64,000 nt of DNA from Fundicoccus culcitae (GTDB taxonomy: Bacteria > Bacillota > Bacilli > Lactobacillales > Aerococcaceae). Shown piece after piece: positions 34,911 to 43,268 of the stretch. The translations under genes and the position numbers were made by a program. The number at the start of each line of letters is the position of its first letter. Within the stretch, counting starts at the first letter, position 1. The stretch spans positions 2,356,001 through 2,420,000 of the forward strand of contig NZ_CP102453.1 of assembly GCF_024661895.1 (NCBI RefSeq). The letters run 5' to 3'. The notes under the pieces were generated by a model that was not told the DNA's origin, did no database searches, and saw nothing but the letters and a program-made list of their open reading frames with translations.

Positions 34911-35094
34911 ACCGTTGAGAGGAGTACGACTTTCAGTCAGCTAGGGCAGACGAGCTCTCATAATGACTGCCCGCGCGACAAGGTAAGTGGGAAGTGTAGG
35001 CACGGGTTGATTTAATTAGGTAGCGAATCCCCATCCCTCTCCAGCGGTTGGAAGGATGATTCATGGCTATTTTGATTCCAAATAGTAGTTTATT

Positions 35095-35132
35095 GTAAGT
35101 GGGAAGTGAATAACCGTCATTTCTCACTTACG
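35095..35132. repeat. Palindromic element GTAAGTGGGAAGTGA / TCTCACTTAC
   Basis: Same hairpin as 12388-12423, and again directly followed by GCGCACACATATTGG units. Confidence 0.75.
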
Positions 35133-35135
35133 TGG

Positions 35136-35252
35136 GCGCACACATATTGGAGCATTTGTTGTGAGCGTGATGTGGAGCGCACACATATTCAGGCAGTTGT
35201 TGTGTGCGCGAGCTCAGGCGCACGCAAGAAATGTCGCTTGTTGTGTGCGTGA
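35136..35252. repeat. GCGCACACATATTG-family repeats (3 diverged units)
   Basis: Three units of about 41 bp; the second has perfect arms ending TTGTTGTGTGCGC. Confidence 0.8.
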
Positions 35253-35296
35253 ACCTAAGCGGGAAATGTGTGACCATTAAATAAACGACAAATTAG

Positions 35297-35338
35297 GCTA
35301 TTCGGTCATGAAATTAGGTATTTGGTGACCGATTAGCT
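35297..35338. repeat. Single TTCGGTCATGAAAT-family palindrome
   Basis: Arms TTCGGTCA / TGACCGA; nearly the same sequence as 12672-12711. Confidence 0.75.
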
Positions 35339-35369
35339 TTATTTAAAGTTCGCTCACTTCCAGCTTACC

Positions 35370-35527
35370 TCCCAATCGCCAGAGAGAAGCCTGAGAGGCG
35401 GATTGGCTCTCCCATCCGCCAGAGAGAAGCCTGAGAGGCGGATTGGCTCTCCCAACCGCCAGAGAGAAGTCTGAGAGGCGGATGGCCCTTCCCAACCGCC
35501 AGAGAGAAGTCTGAGAGGCGGATGGGA
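35370..35527. repeat. Tandem palindromic repeat, GAGAGGCGGATTGG family (4 units)
   Basis: Period 40 bp. Arms GGCGGATTGG / CCAACCGCC flank GCTCTC. A related four-unit array with the same right flank lies at 52850-53018. Confidence 0.85.
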
Positions 35528-35579
35528 GAAAAAAAGGCGACTTGTTAATTTGACGGTCTTTCACTTCCTACTTACGTTT

Positions 35580-35656
35580 ATTGTCATGAGGAAAAATCTG
35601 AGTGACAATGGGACGGCTTATTGTCATGAGAAAAAATCTGAGTGACAATAGGGCGG
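35580..35656. repeat. Tandem palindromic repeat, TTGTCATGAG family (2 units)
   Basis: Two units with a 40-bp period; arms TTGTCA / TGACAA. Confidence 0.8.
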
Positions 35657-35930
35657 TCCGTCACTTCCCACTTACCGACAAGATTAATTGAAGTTGTCTC
35701 GCGCTATGGCTTTCTACTTAGTTACCGCATAACTTTTCTAACTTACTAAGGCAAGTCGCAACGACATTTGCTAGCTTACGCCATGTCCGCAATGACGCCG
35801 ATTCAATTAGGTAGCATTTACCGAGTGCATCTGTGCCACTCATCGAAGTTAGAGTAAGCGGGAAGCGACCGTCAGTCTATGCAACCCCACCTATAAAGGA
35901 AATTCATAATAATTATTAGGCAAAATGTTT
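35657..35930. other. Intergenic stretch with scattered half-repeats, no gene seen
   Basis: Contains CGTCACTTCCCACTTACC, a GTTGTCTCGCGC half unit and AGTAAGCGGGAAGCGACC, but no coding signal or tandem array. Confidence 0.5.
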
Positions 35931-35964
35931 ATTCGGGCCACTGCTCCGATAGCAGTGGCCTGAA
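35931..35964. repeat. Long palindrome ATTCGGGCCACTGCT / AGCAGTGGCCTGAAT
   Basis: Hairpin of about 14 bp with a 5-nt loop and one mismatch; no clear T run and no adjacent gene. Its role is unknown. Confidence 0.75.
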
Positions 35965-36157
35965 TAACTATTTTTAAACTAGAGATTTCTGCAAAAATAT
36001 CACTCCGATAGGATTCATCGAAGAGAATCAGCTTTTTATCGGGTTGAAGTATCGCAACAACCGCTCTTTCACTTACCGTTTAAAGTTGGAAGCAAATTAC
36101 GATAATATCACCCTATTAGTTCCTTGTTTAACAAGCTTGAATCAAACCAACTAGGAA

Positions 36158-36402
36158 ACGCGTATATGGAAATCGTAAAAGGCTATACGCGAAAGGCAAA
36201 CGCGTATATGGAAATCGTAAAAGGCTATACGCGAAAGGCAAACGCGTATATGGAAATCGTAAAAGGCTATACGCGAAAGGCAAACGCGTATATGGAAATC
36301 GTAAAAGGCTATACGCGAAAGGCAAACGCGTATATGGAAATCGTAAAAGGCTATACGCGAAAGGCAAACGCGTATATGGAAACCACAAAAGGCTATACGC
36401 GA
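36158..36402. repeat. Tandem palindromic repeat, ACGCGTATATGG family (6 units)
   Basis: Six near-perfect 42-bp units with perfect arms CGCGTATA / TATACGCG. Because 42 is a multiple of three, long ORFs with 14-residue repeats appear on both strands; they are not taken as genes. Confidence 0.9.
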
Positions 36403-36445
36403 TGCCCAAATAAAGGCTGATTTGGCGGCCGCCTCACCACCCGCC

Positions 36446-36712
36446 TCACCACCCGCCACACCAAGCCCACAGCCCAGCCCCAACCACCTGCACCACCAAC
36501 ATCAGTGGCAAGCCATAAACATATATTTTCTGCTGTGTCTTATGGCGGAACAGATACATTGCGACCAGGCCGCCAACGGAACCACCTACCAAACTCAGCC
36601 CCAGCAACCAGGCGTTTTTCAAACGGCGCTTGCCGTGGATTGCGCGGCGTTTGTCCACCCAGTAAACAACAAAAGCAGTGATATTTATTAGAAGTAAGAA
36701 AATGAGCATCAC
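36446..36712 (-). CDS. DUF1294-family small membrane protein
   Basis: Protein of 88 residues with three hydrophobic segments. The family signature DKRRAIHGKRRLKNAWLLGL followed by GGSVGGLVAMYLFRHKT (about residues 20-62) is complete. DUF1294 is also found fused to cold-shock domains; its function is unknown. The HAD-family gene lies 4 bp upstream on the same strand, so the two are an operon. The exact 14-mer AATAAATATCACTG lies in codons 8-12 in sense direction. Confidence 0.88.
   Translation of the reverse strand: MMLIFLLLINITAFVVYWVDKRRAIHGKRRLKNAWLLGLSLVGGSVGGLVAMYLFRHKTQQKIYVYGLPLMLVVQVVGAGLWAWCGGW
36676..36689 (-). repeat. Dispersed AATAAATATCACTG motif inside the DUF1294 gene
   Basis: Exact 14-mer in the sense strand, coding within LINITAF. 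Confidence 0.85.
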
Positions 36713-36716
36713 GGGG

Positions 36717-37361
36717 TTACCGTTCTAACAGCTCAAGCAAATCGGAAGGGGATGCAACGATTGCGGTCGCGCCGGCCGCCGACAACTCGTCCAACGAGCC
36801 AAAGCCATACAGGACGCCGATGCTGTCCATACCAAGGTGTGCGGCTCCCAGTATGTCATGCTTGCGGTCGCCAATCATCACGCTGGCGGTCACGTCCGTC
36901 AACCCAGCAGCACCAACGGCGTATGCCAAAACGTCATCTTTGGAAGCGCGGACGCCGTCCAGAGAAGCTCCGTAAATGGCGGTGAAGTATTGGCTGAGGT
37001 CGAGTTGCAGTAATATTTTTTGGGCGAAGGTTTCAGGTTTTGACGTCGCGATGTACAGGGTGTGGGTTTGCGCCAAGTGAGCGAGCACCTCGGGGATGCC
37101 TTCGTAGACAGACAGCTCCATCAGACCCGCGTCGCTATAGTATTCACGGTAAAAGCCAATCGCCTGGGTCGCTTCCGAAGCGGTCATATCGAGCTGCTCA
37201 AAAGAATGCTGTAGAGGCGGTCCGATGAAATGGCGTTTAACGTCCACGTCGATATCTTCCCGTTGCATTTTTTTCAAAGCGTATGAAATCCCACTAAATA
37301 TCCCCGGACTCGAATCAATCAGTGTCCCATCCAAATCAAAAAAGATGTTTTGTTTTTGCAT
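36717..37361 (-). CDS. HAD-family hydrolase (phosphoglycolate phosphatase-like)
   Basis: Phosphatase of 214 residues, HAD subclass IA. Motif I is FFDLDGTLID (nucleophile Asp9, Asp11), motif II is IATSKP near 114, motif III lysine is in RASKDDVL near 151, and motif IV is MIGDRKHD near 168. The cap domain lies at about 17-85. ATG 37361 follows AAGGAGG by 8 bp; an upstream in-frame start is unlikely. Similar proteins hydrolyse phosphoglycolate or small sugar phosphates or act as 5'-nucleotidases; the substrate is not defined. Upstream of the DUF1294 gene in one operon. Confidence 0.9.
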   Translation of the reverse strand: MQKQNIFFDLDGTLIDSSPGIFSGISYALKKMQREDIDVDVKRHFIGPPLQHSFEQLDMTASEATQAIGFYREYYSDAGLMELSVYEGIPEVLAHLAQTHTLYIATSKPETFAQKILLQLDLSQYFTAIYGASLDGVRASKDDVLAYAVGAAGLTDVTASVMIGDRKHDILGAAHLGMDSIGVLYGFGSLDELSAAGATAIVASPSDLLELLER

Positions 37362-37606
37362 GAAAAGCCTCCTTAAATCAGTGTCAATACAAAGTTTATT
37401 AAAATCAATATAGCACACTTGGACTTTATTGAACAGACACTAAAAAACGGATATAAAGCCCTAGTTATAATGATTGAGCATAATTGTGAATCAACATTTT
37501 TATAGAGGGTTGTTTTTCAAAAAATTGCTTGCTATATTTATTTAAAGGAGTAGAATAAGCTAAGTTAAATTTATTTAAAGATTGATAAAGTGAAAGGAAA
37601 CTTAAC

Positions 37607-38959
37607 ATGAAAATTGTGATTGCTGGTGGAGGAAAAGTAGGATCGGTGCTGTGTGCTGAATTAACTTCACAAAAACATGATGTGATGTTAATTGAAACAA
37701 ACGAAACCATTTTTGATCAATTAATGAGTCGTTATGATTTATCTGGAGTGATTGGCAATGCTGCGAGCTATGAAATCCAGCAGGAAGTGGGTATTAATAA
37801 AACGGATATATTTATTGCCGTGACAGATACCGATGAAATAAATATCATTGCGAGCATCCTCGCTAAAAGTCTTGGTGCCCGTTATACGGTAGCCCGCGTG
37901 AGAAATCCGGAGTATTCGCAACACGCGCATGAAGTCAGTGAAAGTTTAGGCATTGATTTAATGATTAATCCTGAACAAGAAGCAGCGAAAACTATTTCAC
38001 ATATGATTAAATTTCCAACGGTTGTGCATGCTCAAAAATTCATGAGCAGTGATGTCGAACTTTTAGAAGTGGTGGTTAAAGCCGACAGTCCGCTTGAAAA
38101 TGTGACGATGGCTGATTTTAAAGATAAATTTGGCGATTTATTGGTGTGTGCCATTGTTCGATCGGATCAAGTCATCGTGCCAAATGCCAACGATACCTTA
38201 AAAGCTGGCGACCGCATTGATGTCTTAGGTTCGCAAAATGATATTTATAAATTTTATCAACAAATTCGGACGGAACGCCATCGCCTGAAATCGGTGATGA
38301 TTATTGGTGGCGGGCGTTTGACTTATTATTTATTAAATTACTTACGTGAATTCCATCTAGACATTAAAGTGATTGAATGGAAGGAAGAGGCTGCTGAGCA
38401 ATTGAGTGCGGCTTTCCCGGAAGTGGAAGTCATTTTAGGGGACAGTACCGAACAAGAACTCTTGCTGCAAGAAGGTGTCGGTAATTACGATGTGTTTGTT
38501 TCGCTCTTAGGCATTGACGAGGAAAATATTATGGCCTCGCTGTTTGCCCAACAACAAGGCGTGTCTAAGGTGATTACGAAAGTCAACCGCGAAGCCTTAT
38601 TTTCGTTATTCAAAAACTTTGGCCTCGACACGATTATTACGCCAAAACGTTTGATCGCCAATTCAATTTTGCGCTTTGTCCGCAGTCTTGGCAACCCATC
38701 CGTTTCCTATTTAGAGGAACTTTACCGTTTGTCGGATAATCAAGCCGAACTGATTCAATTCAAAGTAAATAACTCTAGTAAAGTTCTGAATACACCGCTA
38801 GAACAATTGAACTTAAAAGATAATACCTTAATTGCTTATATTTTGCGTGATCATAAAACCATTATTCCGAGCGGTCAAGATCGCTTAGAAGTGGGCGACC
38901 ATGTAATTATTATGACCAATGCGGCAACGATGGATGACATCGATGACATTTTACGTTAG
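37607..38959 (+). CDS. trkA: Trk potassium uptake system protein TrkA
   Basis: Cytoplasmic nucleotide-binding gating subunit of a K+ transporter, 450 residues. It is two RCK halves in tandem: each has a Rossmann TrkA-N domain (IAGGGKVGS at 5-13, IIGGGRLTYY near 229) and a TrkA-C domain (about 140-220 and 370-450). Conserved acidic residues follow each glycine motif (LIETNE and VIEWKE). GAAAGGA precedes the ATG. It is followed after 15 bp by trkH, its membrane partner. Confidence 0.93.
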   Translation: MKIVIAGGGKVGSVLCAELTSQKHDVMLIETNETIFDQLMSRYDLSGVIGNAASYEIQQEVGINKTDIFIAVTDTDEINIIASILAKSLGARYTVARVRNPEYSQHAHEVSESLGIDLMINPEQEAAKTISHMIKFPTVVHAQKFMSSDVELLEVVVKADSPLENVTMADFKDKFGDLLVCAIVRSDQVIVPNANDTLKAGDRIDVLGSQNDIYKFYQQIRTERHRLKSVMIIGGGRLTYYLLNYLREFHLDIKVIEWKEEAAEQLSAAFPEVEVILGDSTEQELLLQEGVGNYDVFVSLLGIDEENIMASLFAQQQGVSKVITKVNREALFSLFKNFGLDTIITPKRLIANSILRFVRSLGNPSVSYLEELYRLSDNQAELIQFKVNNSSKVLNTPLEQLNLKDNTLIAYILRDHKTIIPSGQDRLEVGDHVIIMTNAATMDDIDDILR

Positions 38960-38974
38960 GAGGCACTGACTAAA

Positions 38975-40420
38975 ATGAATCTTGGAATTGTGCGTTATGT
39001 GATAGCGCGTCTCTTGCAAATTGAAGCGTTGTTAATGATTTTACCTTTGATTGTCAGCTTTATTTATGCGGAAAGTTGGAACTATAAGCTCAGTTTTATA
39101 AGTGTGATGGTGTTACTGGTTGTCTTAGGCCAGCTCTTGGCGTGGAAAAAACCTAAAAGCAACCGCCTCACGGCTCGCGAAGGTCTGGTTATCGTTGCTT
39201 TAACCTGGATTTTGTATTCCTTTTTTGGCGGACTGCCTTTTGTTATCAATGGGGATATTCCTTCCATAGTCGATGCTTTTTTTGAAACATCGAGTGGGTT
39301 TACGACGACGGGATCCAGTATTTTAGATAATGTTGAACTCTTATCGCATTCAAGCTTGTTTTGGCGAAGTTTTACCCACTTAGTGGGTGGTATGGGGATT
39401 CTCGTCTTTGCCTTGGCTGTTTTGCCACAAATTGATGCCCAATCGGTTCACATTATGAAAGCTGAAGTCCCAGGGCCTACCTTTGGTAAGCTCGTATCCA
39501 AAATATCATCCAGCGCGCGTATTTTGTATATTATTTATTTAGTGATGACAGCCGTGTTAATTGTCTTGTTGTGGTGGAGTGGCATGCCACTCTTTGATTC
39601 CATGCTCCATGCCTTCGGGGTTGCCGGAACAGGGGGCTTCGGGATTAAAGTCGGGAGTGTCGCCCCTTACCAAAACCCAACCGCCGAATGGATTATGGCG
39701 ATTGGTATGATTGTGTTTGCCATCAACTTCAACTTGTACTATATGATTTTAATCGGTCAAGCCAAGCAAGCCCTAAAAAGTGAAGAACTTCGTGGCTTTT
39801 TACTAATCATCTTAGCAGCCATTGTCTTAATTAGTTTCAACTTATGGCCAAGCTACGATTCGTTTTCAACTTTAGTGCGCGATGTCGTCTTTGCGGTTAG
39901 CTCAGTGATTTCAACCAGTGGTTTTTCAACCGCTGACTTTGGTCAATGGCCACTGTTTTCCCAAACCGTCCTGCTTTTAATCATGTTCGTCGGGGGTAGT
40001 TCCGGCTCAACCGCTGGGGGGTTAAAAGCCTCCCGTGTGATCCTGTACTTGAAATTTGCCATCGCTGAAATCCGTAAAGTTGTCCAACCGCATCGGGTCT
40101 TAACCGTCAAATTTGATGGCAAACCTCTAACCAAAGAATCTAAACAAGGTCTATCCAGTTATTTCGTTGTTTACATGTGCCTATTTTTCTTATTACTGTT
40201 GGTCACCAACCTCGACGCCCCTGACTTTCTGTCCGGCTTCAGCGCGGTCACAACCACATTAAACAACGTCGGCCCAGCCCTAGGCCAATTCGGTCCCGCC
40301 TACAGCTTCGCCTCCCTCAACGACTTCACCAAAGTCGTTCTGTCCTTTAGCATGCTAGCCGGCCGCCTTGAGCTATTCCCCATCCTCATCCTATTCGCCC
40401 CTCGCACCTGGCGCCGCTAA
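38975..40420 (+). CDS. trkH: Trk potassium uptake system membrane protein TrkH
   Basis: K+-translocating channel-like subunit of 481 residues with about ten membrane segments in four M1-P-M2 repeats. Pore-loop motifs are FETSSGFTTTGSS near 104, FGVAGTGGFGI near 214, SSVISTSGFSTADF near 310 and VTTTLNNVGPALG near 425. It also has the conserved THLVGGMGILVF. The upstream trkA supplies the regulatory subunit. The stop codon overlaps the dispersed motif and a strong terminator follows. Confidence 0.93.
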   Translation: MNLGIVRYVIARLLQIEALLMILPLIVSFIYAESWNYKLSFISVMVLLVVLGQLLAWKKPKSNRLTAREGLVIVALTWILYSFFGGLPFVINGDIPSIVDAFFETSSGFTTTGSSILDNVELLSHSSLFWRSFTHLVGGMGILVFALAVLPQIDAQSVHIMKAEVPGPTFGKLVSKISSSARILYIIYLVMTAVLIVLLWWSGMPLFDSMLHAFGVAGTGGFGIKVGSVAPYQNPTAEWIMAIGMIVFAINFNLYYMILIGQAKQALKSEELRGFLLIILAAIVLISFNLWPSYDSFSTLVRDVVFAVSSVISTSGFSTADFGQWPLFSQTVLLLIMFVGGSSGSTAGGLKASRVILYLKFAIAEIRKVVQPHRVLTVKFDGKPLTKESKQGLSSYFVVYMCLFFLLLLVTNLDAPDFLSGFSAVTTTLNNVGPALGQFGPAYSFASLNDFTKVVLSFSMLAGRLELFPILILFAPRTWRR

Positions 40421-40432
40421 TAAATATCACTG
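40419..40432 (+). repeat. Dispersed AATAAATATCACTG motif at the trkH stop codon
   Basis: Exact 14-mer starting on the last two bases of the TAA stop and preceding the terminator. Confidence 0.85.
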
Positions 40433-40436
40433 CTAC

Positions 40437-40476
40437 AACCCCCCACCGCCTATTTCGCGGTGGGGGGTTCGTTTTT
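40437..40476 (+). terminator. Rho-independent terminator of trkA-trkH
   Basis: Stem AACCCCCCACCGC / GCGGTGGGGGGTT, then TCGTTTTT. Confidence 0.9.
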
Positions 40477-40643
40477 AGTGCTGCTTAGAAGGAGGAGTGG
40501 GTGAGTTGGACGGGCTTGGATGTGTACGAAAGACTCACGTGAGGTAGAGCGCACACAGGAACAGCCTTGAAATGATGGCACGACCTGAGCGCTCTGGGGA
40601 AAGCACTCAATAAAATGGATAATATAGTGTGCCATTCCGAAAT

Positions 40644-41162
40644 GCCGGACGTCATTTTCGCGGGACGTCCGTCAATCGCACTTGCCGGAAGACCTCAGCA
40701 AACGACGTCCGGCAAATAAGTAAAAGCGCCAGATTTCTCCAAAAAGCCGGACGTCATTTTCACGGGACGTCCGCCAACCGGACTTGCCGGCACACCTCAG
40801 CAAACGATGTCCGGCAAATAAGTAAAAGCGCCAGATTTCTCCAAAAAGCCGGACGTCATTTTCGCGGGACGTCCGCCAACCGGACTTGCCGGCACACCTC
40901 AGCAAACGACGTCCGGCAAATAAGCAAAAGCGCCAGATTTCTCCAAAAAGCCGGACGTCATTTTCACGGGACGTCCGCCAACCGGACTTGCCGGAAGACC
41001 TCAGCAAACGACGTCCGGCAAATTAGTAAAAGCGCCAGATTTCTCCAAAAAGCCGGACGTCATTTTCGCGGGACGTCCGTCAACCGGACTTGCCGGCACA
41101 CCTCAGCAAACGACGTCCGGCAAATAAGTAAAAGCGCCAGATTTCTCCGAAATGCCGGACTT
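40644..41162. repeat. Tandem palindromic repeat, 102-bp GCCGGACGTC family (5 units)
   Basis: Five units of 102 bp with arms GCCGGACGTC / GACGTCCGGC and an inner GGACGTCCG. One diverged unit recurs at 63766-63845. The period is a multiple of three, so long ORFs with 34-residue repeats run through it; they lack a ribosome site and are treated as artefacts. Confidence 0.9.
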
Positions 41163-41209
41163 TCCCCTAAACCAACACACCTACTAAGCGCTTTACCCCT
41201 CCAACCAAC

Positions 41210-43165
41210 CTAATACGTCTCAAACCACCCCAACATCGCCTCTAAGCGTACCACGCGGTAGGAAGGGCGGCCACTGCGAGAAAGTTCGTGGCTGGAATTG
41301 GGGAAAACCATCAATTCGGCTTCGCGACCAAAATGCTTCAAGCCAATATAAAATTGCTGCGCTTGCTCCAAGGGACACCGTAAGTCATCTTTAGCATGCA
41401 ACAACAACAGGGGCGTTTCCACTTGATCCACATAAGCCAAGGGCGAAACTTCCCACAAACGCTCAGGCTGTGAAATATCCAAGCCCATCTCATCCTTGTA
41501 AAAATAATAACCAATGTCACTCGTACCAAACATGGAAACAAAGTTGGACATACTGCGTTGCGACACCGCCGCCTTGAACCGCTGCGTTTGCGTCACAATC
41601 CAGTTGGTCATGTAACCACCGTAACTACCACCCGTTACATACAAACGCTCGCTATCCACCCAACTAAACCGCGCAACCACATCATCCACCGCCGCCATTA
41701 AATCCGTATAATCTTCCTTGCCATAACGCTCATAAACCCCTTTCGTATGCTTTTGACCATAGCCATAGCTCCCACGCGGGTTCACCAACAAGACCGCATA
41801 GCCATTGGCTGCCAAATATTGCGCCTCATGGTAGAAGTTCCAAGCATGCATCGTATAAGGACCGCCATGAATGTTCAGAATCAGGGGGTATTTATGATTA
41901 ACATCTAAATCCAAGGGCAAACACAACAAGCCATGAATCACACCGCCATCCGCCGCCGTCAAAGTCATTTCCGTATAATCCGCCAAAGCCACCCCGTCAT
42001 AAACCGCCGCCACCTGGGTGGGCAACGGAAGCCAGTCACCGTCGACAAAATGATACAGTCCGACCGGCTGTGTTGGTTGACTCATGACCGCCAACAAACG
42101 GCCATCCGCCTTCACCACAAACTCCTTGACCACCGCCCGCTCAGGCGAAAGCACCCGTATGTCGCCATCCAACGTCACCTCATTCAACAAAACTTGCCCG
42201 TATTCGGACGTGACCACATAAAAAACGTCCCCGCTCGGTGCCCATTGAATGAAAGGCGTTGCCACATTTTGATACACATCCGACACACTGTTATCGCCGT
42301 ACTGCACATCCTTGTCCGCCGCCAACTGCCTCAAAACCCCTTTTTCAAAATCAAATACATACAACTGAAACTGATTGGAGGTTTCATAAGGCAAGGGATT
42401 CCCAATAAATGCCAGCTTAGATTGATCAGGCGAAAACACCGCCTCACCAAAAATCCCGGTCGGAAACGCCTCTGTCAACCAAGTCACGGCTTTGGTGCGA
42501 CGGTCGTAGATAACCAAACCTGTATCAAAATTATAGTCGCTCCTAGGCTCCCGCAACTGCTCCAAGACGTAAGACTCACCATCCGCCGAAACCGACACCA
42601 CGCGGCGCAAACCATAACCCGTCGACTGTGGCGTCAACACTTCGACCTCACCCGAAGCCAAGTCATACTCACACAAATAGTTTGCCAAGCCCTTATCCAG
42701 AAAGCCCATCCCGTCTTGCAAAATCTTCATATCATGGTAACGATAAAAGGGTGCACCACTCGCGCTATATTGCGTGCTTTCCTCACCCAGCTGCGTCGTG
42801 AACAAAAACGACCCCTTGGCTGCATTGACCGCCAAGGAAGTCACCCCGTGCGCACACGCCGTCAACTGCCGCGACTCGCCTGTTTCAAAATCAAATAAAT
42901 ACACCTGCTCCAAGCCACTGGCATTTGATACATAAAGCAAAGACCCCTCTAAGTAATGGGGATATTTATTTAAAAAGCCGTTCTCAATCAGGACGGTTTC
43001 GAAATGATCCACCAGCGAATGCGCGACAATGCTCGATTGGTAGCCATCGTTGGCCCGATTGATTGTCGTGTGAACATAGTAAAGCGTCGCCTCATCCGCC
43101 GATAGCGACGGGGCCGATAAATAATGTAAGTCATAAAGCGACTCAGCCGTTTGAAAAGTTTTCAT
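41210..43165 (-). CDS. S9-family peptidase (prolyl oligopeptidase/acylaminoacyl peptidase type)
   Basis: Serine peptidase of 651 residues without a signal peptide, so cytoplasmic. An N-terminal beta-propeller (about 10-370, DPP6/TolB-like repeats such as FSPDQSKLAFIG) precedes an alpha/beta hydrolase domain. The catalytic serine is in GGSYGGY (about 514), aspartate in HAKDDLRCP (about 591) and histidine in SSHELSRSG (about 626). The oxyanion region NIHGGPYTMH is intact. GAGGAGG lies 6 bp upstream. It cleaves short peptides; it lies just after an Opp binding-protein gene on the same strand but behind a terminator. Confidence 0.92.
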   Translation of the reverse strand: MKTFQTAESLYDLHYLSAPSLSADEATLYYVHTTINRANDGYQSSIVAHSLVDHFETVLIENGFLNKYPHYLEGSLLYVSNASGLEQVYLFDFETGESRQLTACAHGVTSLAVNAAKGSFLFTTQLGEESTQYSASGAPFYRYHDMKILQDGMGFLDKGLANYLCEYDLASGEVEVLTPQSTGYGLRRVVSVSADGESYVLEQLREPRSDYNFDTGLVIYDRRTKAVTWLTEAFPTGIFGEAVFSPDQSKLAFIGNPLPYETSNQFQLYVFDFEKGVLRQLAADKDVQYGDNSVSDVYQNVATPFIQWAPSGDVFYVVTSEYGQVLLNEVTLDGDIRVLSPERAVVKEFVVKADGRLLAVMSQPTQPVGLYHFVDGDWLPLPTQVAAVYDGVALADYTEMTLTAADGGVIHGLLCLPLDLDVNHKYPLILNIHGGPYTMHAWNFYHEAQYLAANGYAVLLVNPRGSYGYGQKHTKGVYERYGKEDYTDLMAAVDDVVARFSWVDSERLYVTGGSYGGYMTNWIVTQTQRFKAAVSQRSMSNFVSMFGTSDIGYYFYKDEMGLDISQPERLWEVSPLAYVDQVETPLLLLHAKDDLRCPLEQAQQFYIGLKHFGREAELMVFPNSSHELSRSGRPSYRVVRLEAMLGWFETY

Positions 43166-43184
43166 AGTGTCCTCCTCGTAAAAT

Positions 43185-43223
43185 ATAAAAAACCGGACTT
43201 TTACATAAGAAATAAAAGTCCGG
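43185..43223 (-). terminator. Rho-independent terminator of the Opp binding-protein gene
   Basis: Stem CCGGACTTTTA / TAAAAGTCCGG with six Ts on the minus strand. Confidence 0.88.
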
Positions 43224-43268
43224 AAAATGTGTAGCGCTAGGTTAGTCGCAACCTGTTAGCAATATCTA

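Noticed and set aside
36124-36420. ORF with 14-residue repeats (NAYMEIVKGYTRKA)
   Set aside because: It comes from a 42-bp palindromic DNA repeat that leaves several frames open; no ribosome site or known domain.
40629-41213. ORF with 34-residue repeats and its antisense partner
   Set aside because: It comes from 102-bp palindromic DNA units (multiple of three); codon use follows the DNA repeat and no start signal is seen.
41933-42898. Long plus-strand ORF of 321 codons
   Set aside because: It is antisense to the S9 peptidase gene, whose motifs and ribosome site are clear; the ORF is His/Arg-rich with no recognisable domain.
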